NCBI GenBank assembly: GCA_031263665.1
Contig: JAISFJ010000178.1
Coordinates: forward strand, 1-5,960
DNA from: Coriobacteriales bacterium
Lineage (GTDB): Bacteria > Actinomycetota > Coriobacteriia > Coriobacteriales > UBA8131
Direction: 5' to 3'
DNA: 5,960 nucleotides
Part shown: positions 5,608 through 5,960 of the stretch, in pieces
Numbering within the stretch: the first letter of the stretch is position 1
How the letters are laid out: each line of letters begins with the position of its first letter
The notes under the pieces: generated by a model
Told to the model about the DNA's origin: nothing
The model's database searches: none
Seen by the model: only the letters and a program-made list of their open reading frames with translations
Program-made: the position numbers and the translations under genes

Positions 5608-5613
5608 CGTATC

Positions 5614-5960
5614 ATGAGAAGTGCTGTCGCGACCACCTTTGAACTCGATGATGTCGAGGTATCCGTACGAGAACTTGCCGCGTCAATACGAGAACAGCTT
5701 ACCCTTGAGCAAAATTCCGTAGGTATTCTTTTGTGCGACGCTGATGCTGACGGCGCGGGCATAAGCGCTGGTCTCGAAAGTCTTTTAGGCATACCGATTG
5801 CGGGTATGACCTCGTTGGCGACGTTTTCATCACAAGGTTATCATGAGGCCGCGGTGGTTTTGACGGTGCTTACCGCTGTCGATGTCCACTTTACTTTGGC
5901 GGCATCCGCGAGCTTTGATGATTCCTACGAAGAACAGATGGCCCAAGCTTATCAACAGGC
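5614..5960 (+). CDS. Second FIST-domain protein, 5' part (runs off the window end)
   Basis: The frame is open from ATG 5614 to the last base: 115 complete codons with no stop. The visible part resembles the FIST N region of the protein at 248-1420. Both open with an (I/L)DDVE helix, then a short strand (VGILLCD here, IGLVSC there), a helix (AGISAGLESLLG) and the strand-turn PIAGMTSLATFSS, which matches PFALVGQSTIAAAS in the first protein. Next comes AAVVLTVLTAVDVHFTLA, corresponding to the ILNVMLITSDELSFAYG region. The resemblance is in motif pattern with clearly diverged sequence, so they are old paralogues or independent family members, not a recent duplication. The protein is presumably cytosolic and sensory. 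Its C-terminal half, any fused signalling domain and any downstream kinase lie outside the window. By analogy with the first pair a kinase might follow, but this cannot be seen. Confidence 0.85.
   Translation, partial: MRSAVATTFELDDVEVSVRELAASIREQLTLEQNSVGILLCDADADGAGISAGLESLLGIPIAGMTSLATFSSQGYHEAAVVLTVLTAVDVHFTLAASASFDDSYEEQMAQAYQQ

Larger units (their letters stand above)
5448..5613. other. Intergenic gap upstream of the second FIST gene
   Basis: These 166 bp hold the AGCGGTT array (5544-5571), a 9-bp direct repeat GTATCATGA (5528-5536, repeated at 5609-5617 over the FIST start) and two tiny overlapping reading frames (ATG 5519 and ATG 5533). A possible -10 TATGAT lies at 5595-5600 with TTGGTG 19 bp upstream (5570-5575). 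This would give a very short leader, so it is weak. No convincing terminator follows the transporter gene. Confidence 0.4.

Noticed and set aside
1..5960. tRNA, rRNA, riboswitch or insertion sequence
   Set aside because: Reading both strands of the gaps showed no cloverleaf, conserved riboswitch core, transposase or flanking inverted repeats; a covariance-model scan would be the decisive test.

Overview
The window is a bacterial chromosomal segment, compactly coded and by eye of moderate GC (about 50-55%). It has short intergenic gaps, purine-rich Shine-Dalgarno sites, and GTG and TTG starts alongside ATG. The content (cytosolic FIST sensors, a PAS hybrid kinase, a STAS protein and a lipobox-bearing binding-protein/permease fusion) fits an anaerobic Gram-positive such as a Coriobacteriia or Clostridia member. 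This assignment is a weak inference from architecture, because no marker gene is present.

Layout: 1-138 is the 3' end of an unrecognised + strand gene. After a 109-bp gap comes a + strand pair 14 bp apart: a FIST-domain protein (248-1420) and a soluble PAS/HisKA/HATPase/receiver hybrid histidine kinase (1435-3405). A 41-bp convergent gap separates the kinase from a minus-strand STAS protein (3447-3746, GTG start). A 132-bp divergent gap with small palindromic and repeated sites leads to a 522-residue amino-acid ABC transporter protein (3879-5447, TTG start), in which a substrate-binding domain is fused to the permease. A 166-bp gap containing four exact copies of AGCGGTT follows. The start of a second FIST gene (5614 to the window end) closes the segment.

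How the genes may work together (inference): FIST domains are described as small-ligand sensors, proposed to bind amino acids partly because they neighbour amino-acid metabolism and transport genes. Here two FIST genes flank a hybrid kinase and a polar amino-acid-type transporter. A plausible model is a cytosolic FIST protein sensing the internal pool and signalling in trans through the adjacent kinase, near a transporter and a STAS switch. No Hpt protein, DNA-binding response regulator, anti-sigma kinase or transporter ATPase is encoded in the window, so outputs and partners lie elsewhere.

Most unusual features: the binding domain in the transporter reads second half before first half, as in a circular permutation, and has Asn where the family usually has the amino-group-binding Asp. 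The kinase PAS domain is interrupted by a 12-bp tandem repeat array. Several independent microrepeat expansions lie in this short region.
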